Source: Hybos culiciformis (lineage: Eukaryota; Arthropoda; Insecta; Diptera; Hybotidae). From it: a DNA stretch of 64,000 nucleotides. The position numbers and the translations under genes were made by a program. The stretch covers positions 620,001-684,000 of the forward strand of contig OZ023275.1 of NCBI GenBank assembly GCA_964007475.1, given 5' to 3'. The notes beneath the pieces were generated by a model. That model was not told the DNA's origin, did not search any database, and saw nothing but the letters and a program-made list of their open reading frames with translations. Below are positions 11,339 to 23,754 of this stretch, piece after piece (the stretch's first letter is position 1; each line of letters begins with the position of its first letter).

Positions 11339-14300
11339 AGTCTAATTGGATCGAAAATATTTTAATTTTGGTTTAAAAGAGATTTGACACATTTTTTTTC
11401 CCTTCTTTAGATTGTAGCAATCAAATTTGTTTCTTGAATTGTGTAGAGCTTTTTATTTTTACATAGGGAATCGAAAGAATTTTTTCTTCTTTTTACTTTG
11501 AAAATGAAATTACCAAATGGTGACAAGGATGTATGATAGTCGTTATTATATGAAACAGAAAAAAAAAACTTTTTCTTTTACAAATTAGAGTAGTTTTTCT
11601 TACTTTTTCTATTTGAAAATTTGTTATGCTTAGCAATGGAATTTTATAATATTTTGTAAATGACGTTAAAAAAAAAATATTAACAAGACACATAATGTTA
11701 AATTTCCGAAAGAAAAAAGTTAGAACCTTTGATTGAATGAATTGAGTTTAACTATAGTTCAAATTACTTTTATTTAAATTATTTAATTATTTAAAATATT
11801 AAATTTCTAGGGAAATTTATAATGATCTTTATAGTGACAAATGCAATCCAAAACAAATCAAAACTCAAACCCAAAACAAATCAAAGCTCTATATTTCGGG
11901 GACAGGGCGAGATTACGATTTTCGTACTGTAGTTTTTTTTTTTTTTTGGATTCTAAAATTCAAAAAAACACTTTTTGGAACAAGACTAACCTTTTTGCCA
12001 GTCTCAACTTTCAACAGACAATTCAATTGAATCGACTGAATTAGCATTGAATTTACTTGTGAACTATTTTTTTTAAATAAATTTTCAAGAAAAACGACTA
12101 CTGACACTATCGAGTCAAGCTTTTTTATATATTTTTCCGCAATATATTTGTTTATGTTTGTTTTTTTTATGTGTTTTTAGAAAATTAATGTTAAACTAAC
12201 AAAAAATAAAAGATCCTAGGAATATCTTTTCTGCTTTAAGGAGGTTTTTCTTTCCTGAGAGTAAAAGAAGCGAAAAGGACATAAATAAATTGTTTTTCTT
12301 TTATTTTATTTATTTTATTTTTTCGTTGTAAATTTTTTGTCTTATCAATTCACAGATAAATGAAAACACCAAGTTAAATTTGTTATTTAGAGAAGGCGAA
12401 TAATCAAAATACCAAAAATGTGCACAAAAAACTTATTTTCTTCCTTATTATTTTCAGAATTTATAGTGTTTTTCTTTTGAATTTTTATTCCATCAAATTT
12501 AATATTAAAAAATATATGTAGTATATATACATAGCATGAAGTGTTCGAGAGAACTTGTTGTTGAAATAAAACAGCATTATTAGTCCAATTTTTAGTTGGA
12601 AAGACATAACATTCAACACAAAGATAAGAATTTAATGTTTTTTTTTATGCAGAATACTAGAAACTTTCGATTATATAGCCGAAACAGTTTTGAATTTTGA
12701 ACATTGTAACAAGCTAATTATGTACGGTAGATTTTAAATTTGTTTTCAATGACGCAGCTTACACTTGAGAAAGATGTAAAAAATCATATACAAGCATCAT
12801 AGTATAAACATGACTAACTAACATGATTCGGATTCCTGGAAGAAAAAATTATTATTAAACAATTATATTTAAATATTTTAAGCTCTAAATTTTTATAAAA
12901 GTTCAATACTTCTTCCTTATTAGCATAAAAGTGATAGAGAAAAACAGAAAACAGAAATATACAAATTGAATAAATGAAGATTTATGATAACAGATCATTT
13001 AGAGAATTTCTTTTCTTTACTTTGTGGCAATTGATTATTGTCGCATATATTTCCAAATTAATTTTATTGTTGTATTAACAATAAATAAAAAATAAATTTC
13101 TTTAATAGGTTTTTATTTTTTCTTGTAGTACAATCTTTTTTTGACAGAAAAATTAGCATTGTGGTCTAAATTAAAGTGATTGAAATTTATTTTTTAAGTT
13201 ATTTAGCACGTTTAATTTTTATTTATTTTTTTTTCAATTTTATTAAGAATGAAAAATGTTTTGAGAACTTTTAAAATTTAACGTAATAAATACTTATCGG
13301 TTTAATGCTAATGAAATGCTTTTAAAATTTCTTTATTTTGAGAATATTGGCAAGCAAATGATATAATCGATTTATACATAAATAATAATTGCATAAAATA
13401 GTTTCTAAAATAACAAAATCTTGGTTTTTTCGTCTTCAGATTGTATTAAAATAATCTTAATTTTTGTTTGAGAGATTTTTGAATAAAAAAAAATTCATTG
13501 TTAAATTCATTCAAACTTTTTCAATATCCCGAAATTTTCTGTTTTTTCAGTGTAGAAACAATTAAAGTCATAAACTTTATTTAATTGATTCAAATACACT
13601 ATTTTGATATTTATATTATTGTATTTTAATCGATATAAATTATATTATGATTATAAAACTCTTTGACTAATTGCAAGAAAAAATCATTTCAATCTTGGTG
13701 CCATTTAGAAAAATATACACATTATAAAATAAAATAACTTTTTTGCATTTCCAATAAAAAAAAATAAATCAAAGCAAAATGATCAATTTCGATAAAGGAA
13801 AATCATTTGGGAGCAATAAACATTTTTGTTTCAGTTTAAATTGATATTTTCTATCGTTCTCTATGTGTAAATAGACGACATTAATTATTTTCAAATAAAT
13901 TACAATCAAAACTTAAAAAAACAAATGATCCAATACAATTTTTTATGTAAATAATAATGTTTATTCGTCAATGGTAAGAAAGTTTATTTATTTGTTTGAA
14001 ATTACATATATAAATTTAAAGTGCATATCAATCGAATTTTTGTTATTTGATGATAAAAAATTATTAATTTCAATAAAAAATTAAATTAAATTTTTTAATG
14101 GCAAGAAATAATGTCAATAATTCGTCTATTTACTTTTAATTTAGTACAGAAAAATAATAAATAGTTAACTTTAGAAATTTAAAAATATTTTTTTGTAAAA
14201 AATATCATGAAAATAAACTAAAATGCCAAACTTTTAATGACACATTTATGTATTACTGAGCTACTCCTTGTTTTCTCTGATCTAAAGTTATTACTTTAAA

Positions 14301-17300
14301 GTTAAATATATTTTTGACAATCACTGTGAATTGAACTTAATTCAAAAATGTCATTTTCTAATCCTATTGCGAAAGATATCCACAAATTCATATACAAATT
14401 CATCAAATCAAGCCTATAGTAAGTTTTCAATATTTAAGTAACATGAATTTATCAGAAATTTTAAAATATTTTATATTCGTATATTTATATACATAAAAAA
14501 TTTACAATAGTTATCCCCATTATAAAAAATAATATTTATTGACAAATCAATTAATTTTTTCCAATAAACATTATTATTATAACTAAATGCATTATACATT
14601 TACTTATGTTGTTAAATAATTTTCTATTCATAATTATAATAATTGTTTTATGGTAAATTTAGTTCGCTATATTATTTATTATTATTATAATAATGTATAT
14701 AACTAACATAATATTCGTAATACTTTTCTACATTTTCCTAATTAAATTTATATCTTTATTTATTGATACAATTTATTACATTTACTTCAATTATTAAATT
14801 GTAGATATATGTATATAGGAAACAAAATTGTGCAAACGTTAGTAACTCATAAATTCATGACCTCAAAATGAATTATTCAGTACTATTCAATTCTTTTAAG
14901 AATTTTATTTTTTTTTTTGCTTTCACCCTTACTCTGTATTATAAAAACACTCTTGAGTAACAAAAATTCACCACATTAAGTTAAGTGAGTTACATCAGAA
15001 TAACCACCCAAAAATATTGGTTTAATAATAATAATAATATGAAAATAAAAATCTGCTTTAATTTAAAGACGATAACAGTTTTAATGACACTCTAAAAAAT
15101 TGTAATAACAATATTTTAACATGTTAAATTAAAAAAGTGCGTTGTATTAATGTCATCAGTTAAAAATTTCAGTTTACAGTTGTTGTTTTGAATTCTCTAA
15201 TTTCTGAAATCAATATTTGTATTAATATTTTTATATAAGTACTTAAAAATTTGTTTCCAACATTTGAATATGATAAGATTGTACATATTTTATCCATTTC
15301 AAAATTTAGTCTTTTTATTTTCTACATTGTAATAAGAGCAAATTTTTCAAGTATTGGATACAGGTTTTAAAAATAAATAATTTTGTTCTTTTTTAATGTA
15401 ATGTCCAATATGTTACGTTACATAAATTTCGTACATGTGGTCTACGATAGTTTAGCAAAAATTTTAAAACTATCAGTATTTATATTTCCTTCAATTTTTA
15501 AAAGTCAAATTTTTACATCAGTATAATATACATTTTTGTTACCCCAAGCACTACGATGTTATCCCTTTAATTTGTTAATTTTAAGAACCGGGTATTTTTT
15601 CAAGTGAAACAAAAAAAAAATGAAATTCTTTATCGATGTTTATAATATAAATTGGATTTTTCCTATTTTCTTTACGAACACAAAAAAAAATAAAATACCA
15701 ATGATATACAACGAAAAATAACAGTTTAGATCTAATCAAATTTTCTTAATGTTACGATTTTGTATAAATTTATAAGATTTCCATAAAAAATGTTTAATAA
15801 AATTGTCCCCCCTGAATCCAATAGAAAATTTCTAAATAAAATAAAGATGAAAAGTTCTCGGTCAACAATATTCGGTGTTGCATTGTGCCGCAGCCGAAAA
15901 AAATTAACTCTAAAAATGTAATGGTTGTGTATCTGAAAGGCCCTAAAAGTATTTCTAAATATTTTTAATTAAAAAAAAATAATTATACACATTAAAATTC
16001 TAGTATAAAACTAATTGTATGTAACTTCGAACGATGTTTTCTAAATTGCTCGACTCCAAAACTCTATTTTCTCACATGTGAAACATTTCAATAATTTTGA
16101 GCACTATTGAGTATCTGAAAAATACCACGAATTTCTTCGATACTTTTCTTTACAATATTAACACACATAACTTGAAAAATAAATGCCGCCGGCCGATCTA
16201 AAAATAAATTAAAATCATTTCAAATGATACCACTATTATTTTGGATTTTTTTATTTTTATTTATTTATTTATTTGAATTTTTGGTATTTTACAATACAAA
16301 TCTTAATGTGTGGTTTTTTTTTCTTTGAAAAAAGCAAAAATAAAAAAAGTATCATCACATTTAAAGTTTCATAGAATCAATCGAAATATGGAAAAAAAAA
16401 TTCTAAATGCAATCACCCCTTATGAATTCGTTGTCCTTTTTTTTGTTCTTTATTATGTAAAATTACTCTGCTGATTATAGAATTGATCTAAATGACATTT
16501 TGGAAATTTAAATAGTTCATATATTATACGTTTTACTCCCAATCCTTAACATCAACATAATGCTATAAGTATGTTGCTAATAAAACTTTAAGGTAGACGA
16601 TTAGTTTGATAATTTAGTTTTGAAGACCATTTTACTTATTATGTAGATTAAGTTTAAAAAATTATAAACAGATATTTTTGTTTTAACTCTCGAAATTCTG
16701 AATTGGAAATATTTTTGCAATATTTTATTAACATTTAATATATCTTAATCTTATACTTGTCAGACACATTATTAATTTTTTAATTTTTTTTATTTAAAGT
16801 TCTGTAATGGCGCTTACGTAAAACATACAGTATAAATTTGACACATTAAGGATTTTTTTTCTATTCTAATTTTTAACATTAGTAGTTAGTTCCTTTTTGA
16901 TTTTTTATCTATATAACTAAAAATATTTCAAATAAAATTTTAATAAAATTTACCATAAATTGGTTTTTTTTTTTGATCATTTTGAGTACAAGAGGAAACC
17001 TTTTAAGTAATAAACCCCCTAAGGAACACTAGAATATATGTGTATCTATTAGCGATAAATGTTCCATGACTTTTATCAATGAGGGTGCGAAATTCAGTCG
17101 AAGAATAGAGATAAATAATTGTTTTTCTAATGATTGTTAGTTATGTTAAAGAAAGTGATGTATTAAATTATAATTTTATTTTTTTTACTAATAAAATTAA
17201 TAATAAATGCACTTGATTGTCAACATTTGAAGGTAATTGAAGGAAGCTAAAAAAAAAATGTTTAGCCCCTGGTTCTGACGAAGATAGTTTAAAAGTAAAG

Positions 17301-20097
17301 TATGTTAAATAATTCATGAAGCACTGTTTCTTAACGTTTGAACTTAAGTTTACTATAATAGTATTTAATAGAACTTTTTGTCACTTAAATTCTCATATAC
17401 TTATTTATGCCGCTTTAAAAATTTATTCTAATTTATGAAAAATCATATCAAAATTTAAAATAAATTTAATTTAAAAAATGTAATTACAGCTTGAAATATT
17501 GATTTTCTAATTTCTTCTTTCCCAGGAGATATTTTCTTTTGTTTTAAAAAATTTATTATTATAACGAAAATTTTATAAATATATGTACAAAAATTTTTAC
17601 ATAATTTTATTCAAAATTTATATTCCACAATAACATTAAATTATAATTTAAAGAAAAAAAAATTATTAGATTTTTCCTTATCCAACATTAAAACCCATTA
17701 GAATAATCAAAATGCTCTTCCCGTTTATTTATTCCTTTCCTATTTTCTTCTTTTTTTTTCTTTCTTATTCAAAAACAAAACCTACTTAAAGCGTGACCTT
17801 TAGACCTTTCACTTCGTTTAATGCTGAAAAAGAATTGTATTATATGTTATATGTATAAAAAAAAAACCGCCGCCGCTGCTGTCGTTTTGCATTTTTTTGA
17901 TAATATTTGCTTTGAAAGTAAAAGTATTGTAATTGTTTTTTTTTTGTGGAATTTGGGAAATCCATTGTCTATTAAAAATTAAAAAATCGGACTATATATG
18001 TTTTGATTAAATAATCGTCAGTGCGTCCGTCAGTCCTCCACTAAAATACTAATAGAAGTCTAATCGATTTTCATTCTCTGAATGCTGAAAAAGGATAAGA
18101 TTCTACGATTTAGGTTTAAAAGTTGGCAGCTCTTAACCAGCCAAGGCTGTAAATAATTTTCATATTAAATTTATATATATTTTTTTTAAGTTGAAAATTA
18201 ATATGTGGATGATATTTATAGATTAGAGGAACTTGAAAAATGTTTAGACTTCGATCGATCACAAGGATTCTTTCTGGATTTTGATTTTAATGAAAATTTT
18301 TATATGGTATACTTAATGCCTAAATGTTATCCGTATTGAAGTAAACCAAACCTCCTTGTTGTGTCCAAAGTAACTTAAAAGTTAAGTATCTTAAAAGTAA
18401 AGTATCTTAAATCGAAATATTGAAAGTGGGCCACATATAATTTATTTGGTTTTTGTCCTCAATCCAACAACTGTGAAAATTTTCTTACACTTATTTTAAG
18501 ATTGATAGGTATTATATTTTGTAAAAAAGGATTTCTCAAGCTTAATTAATTGACAATAGGAAACTATATGTTGATAAAAACTTCAATTAAAAATAAATTA
18601 CTATTATAAATAATAATAACTAGAATGGTTTTTGATCAAACTTACTTTAGAAAAATAATACAGCGATAGTAACTTTTTTCATGGTTTTTTATATTAAAAA
18701 GAAAAACTTTCTTAATGTTGTGCGAATATCAAATAAAAAACATTTTTTTTTTAATGACGACAACGCATAAAAAAAAGGAATCTTTTCTGATAAGAATAAT
18801 GAAAATTTTATTCAAAACAATTTTTTCTTCATATAAATAGAATTTACTTATATCAACCACCCCTTAAGCCATTTAGGAATAAATTATAATTTTTATTTTT
18901 TTTTCTTTACATTTTTCAATTTTTAGGAGTGTAGAGAAATAAACCGCACACACATTGAATATTATTATTATTTTTTTTTTTAAATAAGGAAAATCTGTTT
19001 TTGTTATTTTTGCTCATTCCCCTTTTTTTCAGAGATGAAACCAGACGAGTCTCAAAGTCAAAGTATCTGTATACATATACTGTACATACAGAAGCTTATA
19101 CATAAATATATACAAAATAATTTTTTTGCTTGTAGAATAATAATTTTGATTTAATTTGATAGCCACTTTTGTTAAAGAGATTTTAAATTTTTTATGATTT
19201 TGATTAAATTTATTTTTCTAGACTATTTTAACGCGATTTTTCTGTAGGGTAAAATGTATAATATTATGATTCAAATGATTATTATTATATAGAATTATAA
19301 TATAATGTATATAGCTTTGAATATACCTCGAGCAAAAAAAAAAATATTGAAAATGAACTAAGTTTGTATTTCTTTTTTTTTTTTCTATACATTTTATTTC
19401 CTTTTATAATGTGGGATCGTTTACACCTTGACCATATTGAAAAGGCGGAAATTTCCGTATTTTTTAAAAATTATAATTAAGTACTATTCAAATGTAATAT
19501 AGGGATCAACAATATTGTTATTATTTAAAGAAACGTCCTTATATAGATTTGAATTCACACTTCGGCATTTTTCGATTTTCGTCGATTAGTTTTGTAATCC
19601 CGAAAGAATCAAAACAATGTTATAGTTTTTAGGACAAAAAAGTTACTATATACAACTGCATAATCTTCTAGGATATACAATCTTAAGCTAAATCTCACTG
19701 TCACTGTTAATATAGTGCGATTTAAGTATTCATCTGACTCACAAATATTTTTACACTAAATAATGAAGTTTCTTCAAGCCACTACAATTTGTTATATTGT
19801 TTTAATACCTAAATATGATTAAATTGAACAATTTATTTTTGGTATCATAATCAAGTTATTATATTAGATAAGATGTCTTTGTGAACATAGGGAATTTTGT
19901 ATTGATTTAATAAATAAATTTATAAGTAGGATTAAATTCGGCAAAAAATATTTTCTTCTTTTTTTGTTAACCAAAATATTAAACATAACTTATTACCCCA
20001 AAAATCTTAAATTTTATTATAATAACTTTATCTAATAATCTTCAAGAATCCCTTCTTTATAAAAAAATTTTTTTTTTCTTATAAAAATCTTAATAAA

Positions 20098-20124
20098 TAA
20101 TAATAATAATAATAATAATAATAA
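20098..20124. repeat. (TAA)9 microsatellite
   Basis: Nine uninterrupted TAA units can be counted directly. AAT-type repeats like this recur through the window. Confidence 0.95.
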
Positions 20125-22633
20125 TTTAACTTCGATGGTGGTTTCTGAAAACTTTTTTTTTTCTATTTTTCTTGGGTGACGATATTAGACTAAATTATAT
20201 TTTATAATAATAATAATGGTTTTGTGGGGGCGCTAATATTATAATCACTTCCGGTGAGATAAAATGAATTTTTCTTTTCATTATCTTGACCTTTATGAAA
20301 ATAAGTCGCTAAAAAAAAAAAATATATGAAAAGAAAAAAAAACCAATATATTTTTTGAGGAAATTAAATTTTATGAATTTATAATTATTTAACTTTTTTT
20401 TTTGTTATCAATTTATTGATATTTAATACTAATAAATTTAGTACTTTAATGTCAAGAAGAAGAGAAAAAAATTATATAAAAGCGATGTACCAATAAATGA
20501 GCTAAAAGCTCTAAAATAGAAGAAACTAAGAAATGGGGTTATATTTGTTATATTTATTAGAATTTAAAAAAGAGAGAAAAATATTGATTTTTAATGAAAA
20601 TTCATTAAAAGAAAAAAATGTAATTTAAATATAAAATAGACTATATAGGAAATGTTTATTTATATTTATTTGAAAATTTAGAGAGCCTAGTGGGTGGTCT
20701 TTTAATATTTTTTAATAAATATTAATGGACAGTTTGTATTTAAATTAAGTTAATTTTGTTTCTTTTTAATTTAACTTTGCTTCATTGATTTAATTAAAAT
20801 TCATTTATAGCTATTCTTATTTAATCTTTATCTTCATTTTGTGGGTGGCTTATATATAATAATTATAAAATGTAATGTTTTCTATGCGCATCATAGGCTT
20901 ATTAAAGCTTTTATTTTTATAATTATACAAATATATATTCTCTGATATTTAAAATAGACTAATATTTATTAATATATTTATTATTATGTTGTATATATGT
21001 AATATAATATTTATATTTTGATATAATGTTAATTAAGCTAATTAGAAAAATGTTATTGAGAAATTGAGCCACCCAAATTAAAGAAAAATAACCGCCTGAT
21101 TAAAGCTATGCGCTGGCTTGTTATTACACACCTACATGAATGAAGCTGATTTATTTTTCCTAAATATTGTATAAATGACATCTATGTTGGAAGTACTAAA
21201 ATATGTTATGGATATAAAGTGAAAATATATATGAGCTTTTATAGTTTTAGCTTACATAATTGGATATACATAAATTTTTGATTAAATTTAACCATTGGTA
21301 AGGTAATACATTTTAGTACAATTATCAATTGGACTAAAATAAACAAAATTAAGGGTAATTCTATTAATACCTTGACTTCATAACATAACTTCAAACTTCT
21401 AAGAAAGTTTCAAAATGAAATGAAAAGTTTTTAAACAAAATTATTAACATTATATACATTTTCATTTTTTCACATGCAGTTTTAAATAATAAATAAAATA
21501 AATTAAAAAAAAAATGATTTTCTAAATTCTTCAAGCCCCTATTTTTTTTTTGTGTTAAATTAAAGTTTTGTTAACGAAATATATATGAAAACAACAGACA
21601 AACATAGCTAAGCAGAATGCAAAGATGTGGGGCCAAAAGTTAAAAGTATTCCAAATTTTTTATTTCTTTTCGTTTTTATAAAAGAAAACAAAAAAAAATT
21701 TTTTTTATACTTTTGAACCAAATTAACAAAATACATAAGAAAAAAAAATAATCACAATTAAGATCTTGTGTATATATTTAACAAAAAAAAAATATATATA
21801 TATAAACAAACCAAAATTAAAATTAATTTTTAATTGGATGTTTTCACATTTCGTTTTTGTAAAAATTTCTCATTTTGTTTTATTTTTATTTTTTTTATTT
21901 TCTTGTTTGAAAATTTTTTCTCTTTGAATTAAAAAAAATAAAAATTTTATATATATTTTTTTATATAAAAAAAAAGTAAAACAAAAACCAATTATTTTCT
22001 TGTTTTGTAATTTTTCGCGCCAATTAACCTTACAAACTATTCCGTTATCTAATTTTTAAGCACCATATAGGAAAAAAAAAACACAAAAAAAAATCATCAA
22101 CAAAAGTATTTTTATTTGTTTTCATTTTGGTTACATTTTTTTTTTTTTTAACTTAAAAACAAATACCTTATTTTCCAAAAAAAACAATATGTTTATGTTT
22201 TTAATGTTTTTGTCAAAAATATACATATAATTATACTATTTATTACATAAAAAAATACTTATGAAAAAAAAAATATACATGTATATTGTCAAAAAAAAAA
22301 AATTTTACTGATCTAAAATAAATGCTATGACATGATCAAAACTTTTAAAGTATTTTTAGATTTAAGATAAAAAATAGTTGAATTCCTGTGTGACAGCTTT
22401 TAAAGAATATAGATCTCCAGATTCAAATTTTAGGTACCTAAAATTATAATTTAAGAAATTTTAGATAAACTATAATTCTGAAAAATCATTTCGTATAAAT
22501 TTTAGGACAACATTTTTAGCATATACTGCCAGAAAATAAAGCAGATTTAGTTATAATTTTTCTGCAATTTTTTTTTTAGCTAATTTCCCATCGATTTGTT
22601 TTATTTTTTCTAGTGTAGATTATAAAGTTTTTT

Positions 22634-22647
22634 GCCGGAAAACCGGC
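22634..22647. repeat. GC-rich inverted repeat (hairpin)
   Basis: GCCGG-AAAA-CCGGC is a perfect 5-bp stem with a 4-base loop, standing out in AT-rich DNA. Function unknown. Confidence 0.7.
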
Positions 22648-22859
22648 TTATTATTATAATTTTATTTCAGAAAAAAATATAAAGAAGAATAAGAACAAGA
22701 AAATTCAAAAATTAAAATGTCAGCATTCACTTAAGTGTCTCTGTTATTTAAACCCCATTACTTTGCTCTAAGAAAAAAAAAAATTTAAAATTTTATTTAA
22801 AAAAAAAATGTTTTTGTACGTTTTTTTCCTCTATTTTTTTTTTTTTTTTTTAAGTTTAT

Positions 22860-22915
22860 TCATGCTTTGGTGAAAGTGAATCTTTCTGTCCATCTGAATT
22901 GCAAAGACAGTTTGA
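22860..22915 (-). CDS. candidate terminal exon of a minus-strand gene, paired with 23705-23754
   Basis: On the minus strand TTTTGTTTTTGCAG is a textbook acceptor ending at 22916. The upstream exon leaves one base (G). Adding TC from here completes a Val codon and opens KLSLQFRWTERFTFTKA, stopping at TGA 22862-22860. The stop overlaps an AATAAA signal (22860-22855). The phase match with 23705-23754 across a 789-base intron is the main support. The segment is also open in phase 0 (SNCLCNSDGQ...) and on the plus strand, where a long T-run plus AAG precedes two open frames, so strand and frame are not certain. Family unknown. Confidence 0.42.
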
Positions 22916-23704
22916 CTGCAAAAACAAAATATCTAAACAACACTATACAGCATAGCAGACAATAAAATTTATATAAAAAAAATAATAAAACACTCCTGGT
23001 TTTTTGCTTGTTGGTTTTTTTTTTTTTTTTTAGTTTTTCAAAATGATGTTATTTTGACACTAAACGTTTTGTTTAGCGCAATCATAAATCTTTTTGAATT
23101 TAATGAAACTGGTATTATTTTTAAACTTCATCTGCAGAAATTGATAGTACAACAAATAAATTTTAATATAAGCACTCCTAAAATGATACCATTCGAGTTT
23201 TTTTTTTTTTTTGTACATATTGAACAGATAATATAATTCCAAACATTATTTTAAAAATATGTAATACTCTTGTATGCAGTCTGTGATGTCGTTATGTCAA
23301 ATTGGTGTCTTTATATAAAATCAGTTTTTTAATTTAGGAAAACTTATATTATTTATTTGAAGAAAAAAAAGCGACGGATTAGAAACACTTCCTATTGGCA
23401 TTAAAATTCATGATATTCATTGCATTTAAAACTACAATTTTAAGATATTCTCTGTTTCAACGAGTATAAAGGACTCTTATGTATCCAAAAGTCAATAGAT
23501 TATATTTTTGTTGATCAAGAATACATGTTTGTGAAATTGTAAAATAGGTTATATAAATTTTAAGTTGTCAAAATAAAATAAAAAACCCATCTGTGTGTAA
23601 AAAAAAAAAATTAATAAAAGGGCTTTCAATTAATTTATTGTCACAACAAAAATGTAAAAAAAAGGTAATGGGAAGTTAAAAAACATAACACAGTTTCTAC
23701 ATAC

Positions 23705-23754
23705 CTCGATCTGTATTTGCATAGCAATCAGAAAGTCGATCAATCACTTTTAAT
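23705..23754 (-). CDS. 50-nt internal exon of a minus-strand gene
   Basis: It is flanked on the minus strand by a strong acceptor (T-rich tract ending TTTAAG at 23755) and a consensus donor (CGAG|GTATGT, exon end 23705). One base completes a codon. Sixteen codons follow (LKVIDRLSDCYANTDR) and one base is left, so it is an internal exon between phase-2 and phase-1 introns. The other two frames contain stops. The peptide is balanced and helix-like. Upstream exons were not found with confidence. I do not recognise the family. Confidence 0.48.

Larger units (their letters stand above)
11339..22859. other. 11.5 kb AT-rich stretch without a supported gene
   Basis: It contains many A/T homopolymers, a nine-unit TAA microsatellite (20098-20124) and a small GCC/GCT patch (about 17866-17887) starting a 42-codon ATG frame of doubtful meaning. 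Isolated acceptor-plus-short-frame segments occur at 18022-18063, 18927-18983 and 19033-19105 (+), and at 21078-21131 (-). None has a matching donor or partner exon. A perfect GC hairpin lies at 22634-22647. Confidence 0.5.

Noticed and set aside
17853..17982. Small ATG frame starting with a GCC/GCT alanine run
   Set aside because: The alanine run is a tiny trinucleotide repeat and the rest is Phe/Ile background.
23054..23242. Sense and antisense 60-codon frames
   Set aside because: Background composition; complementary shadows.
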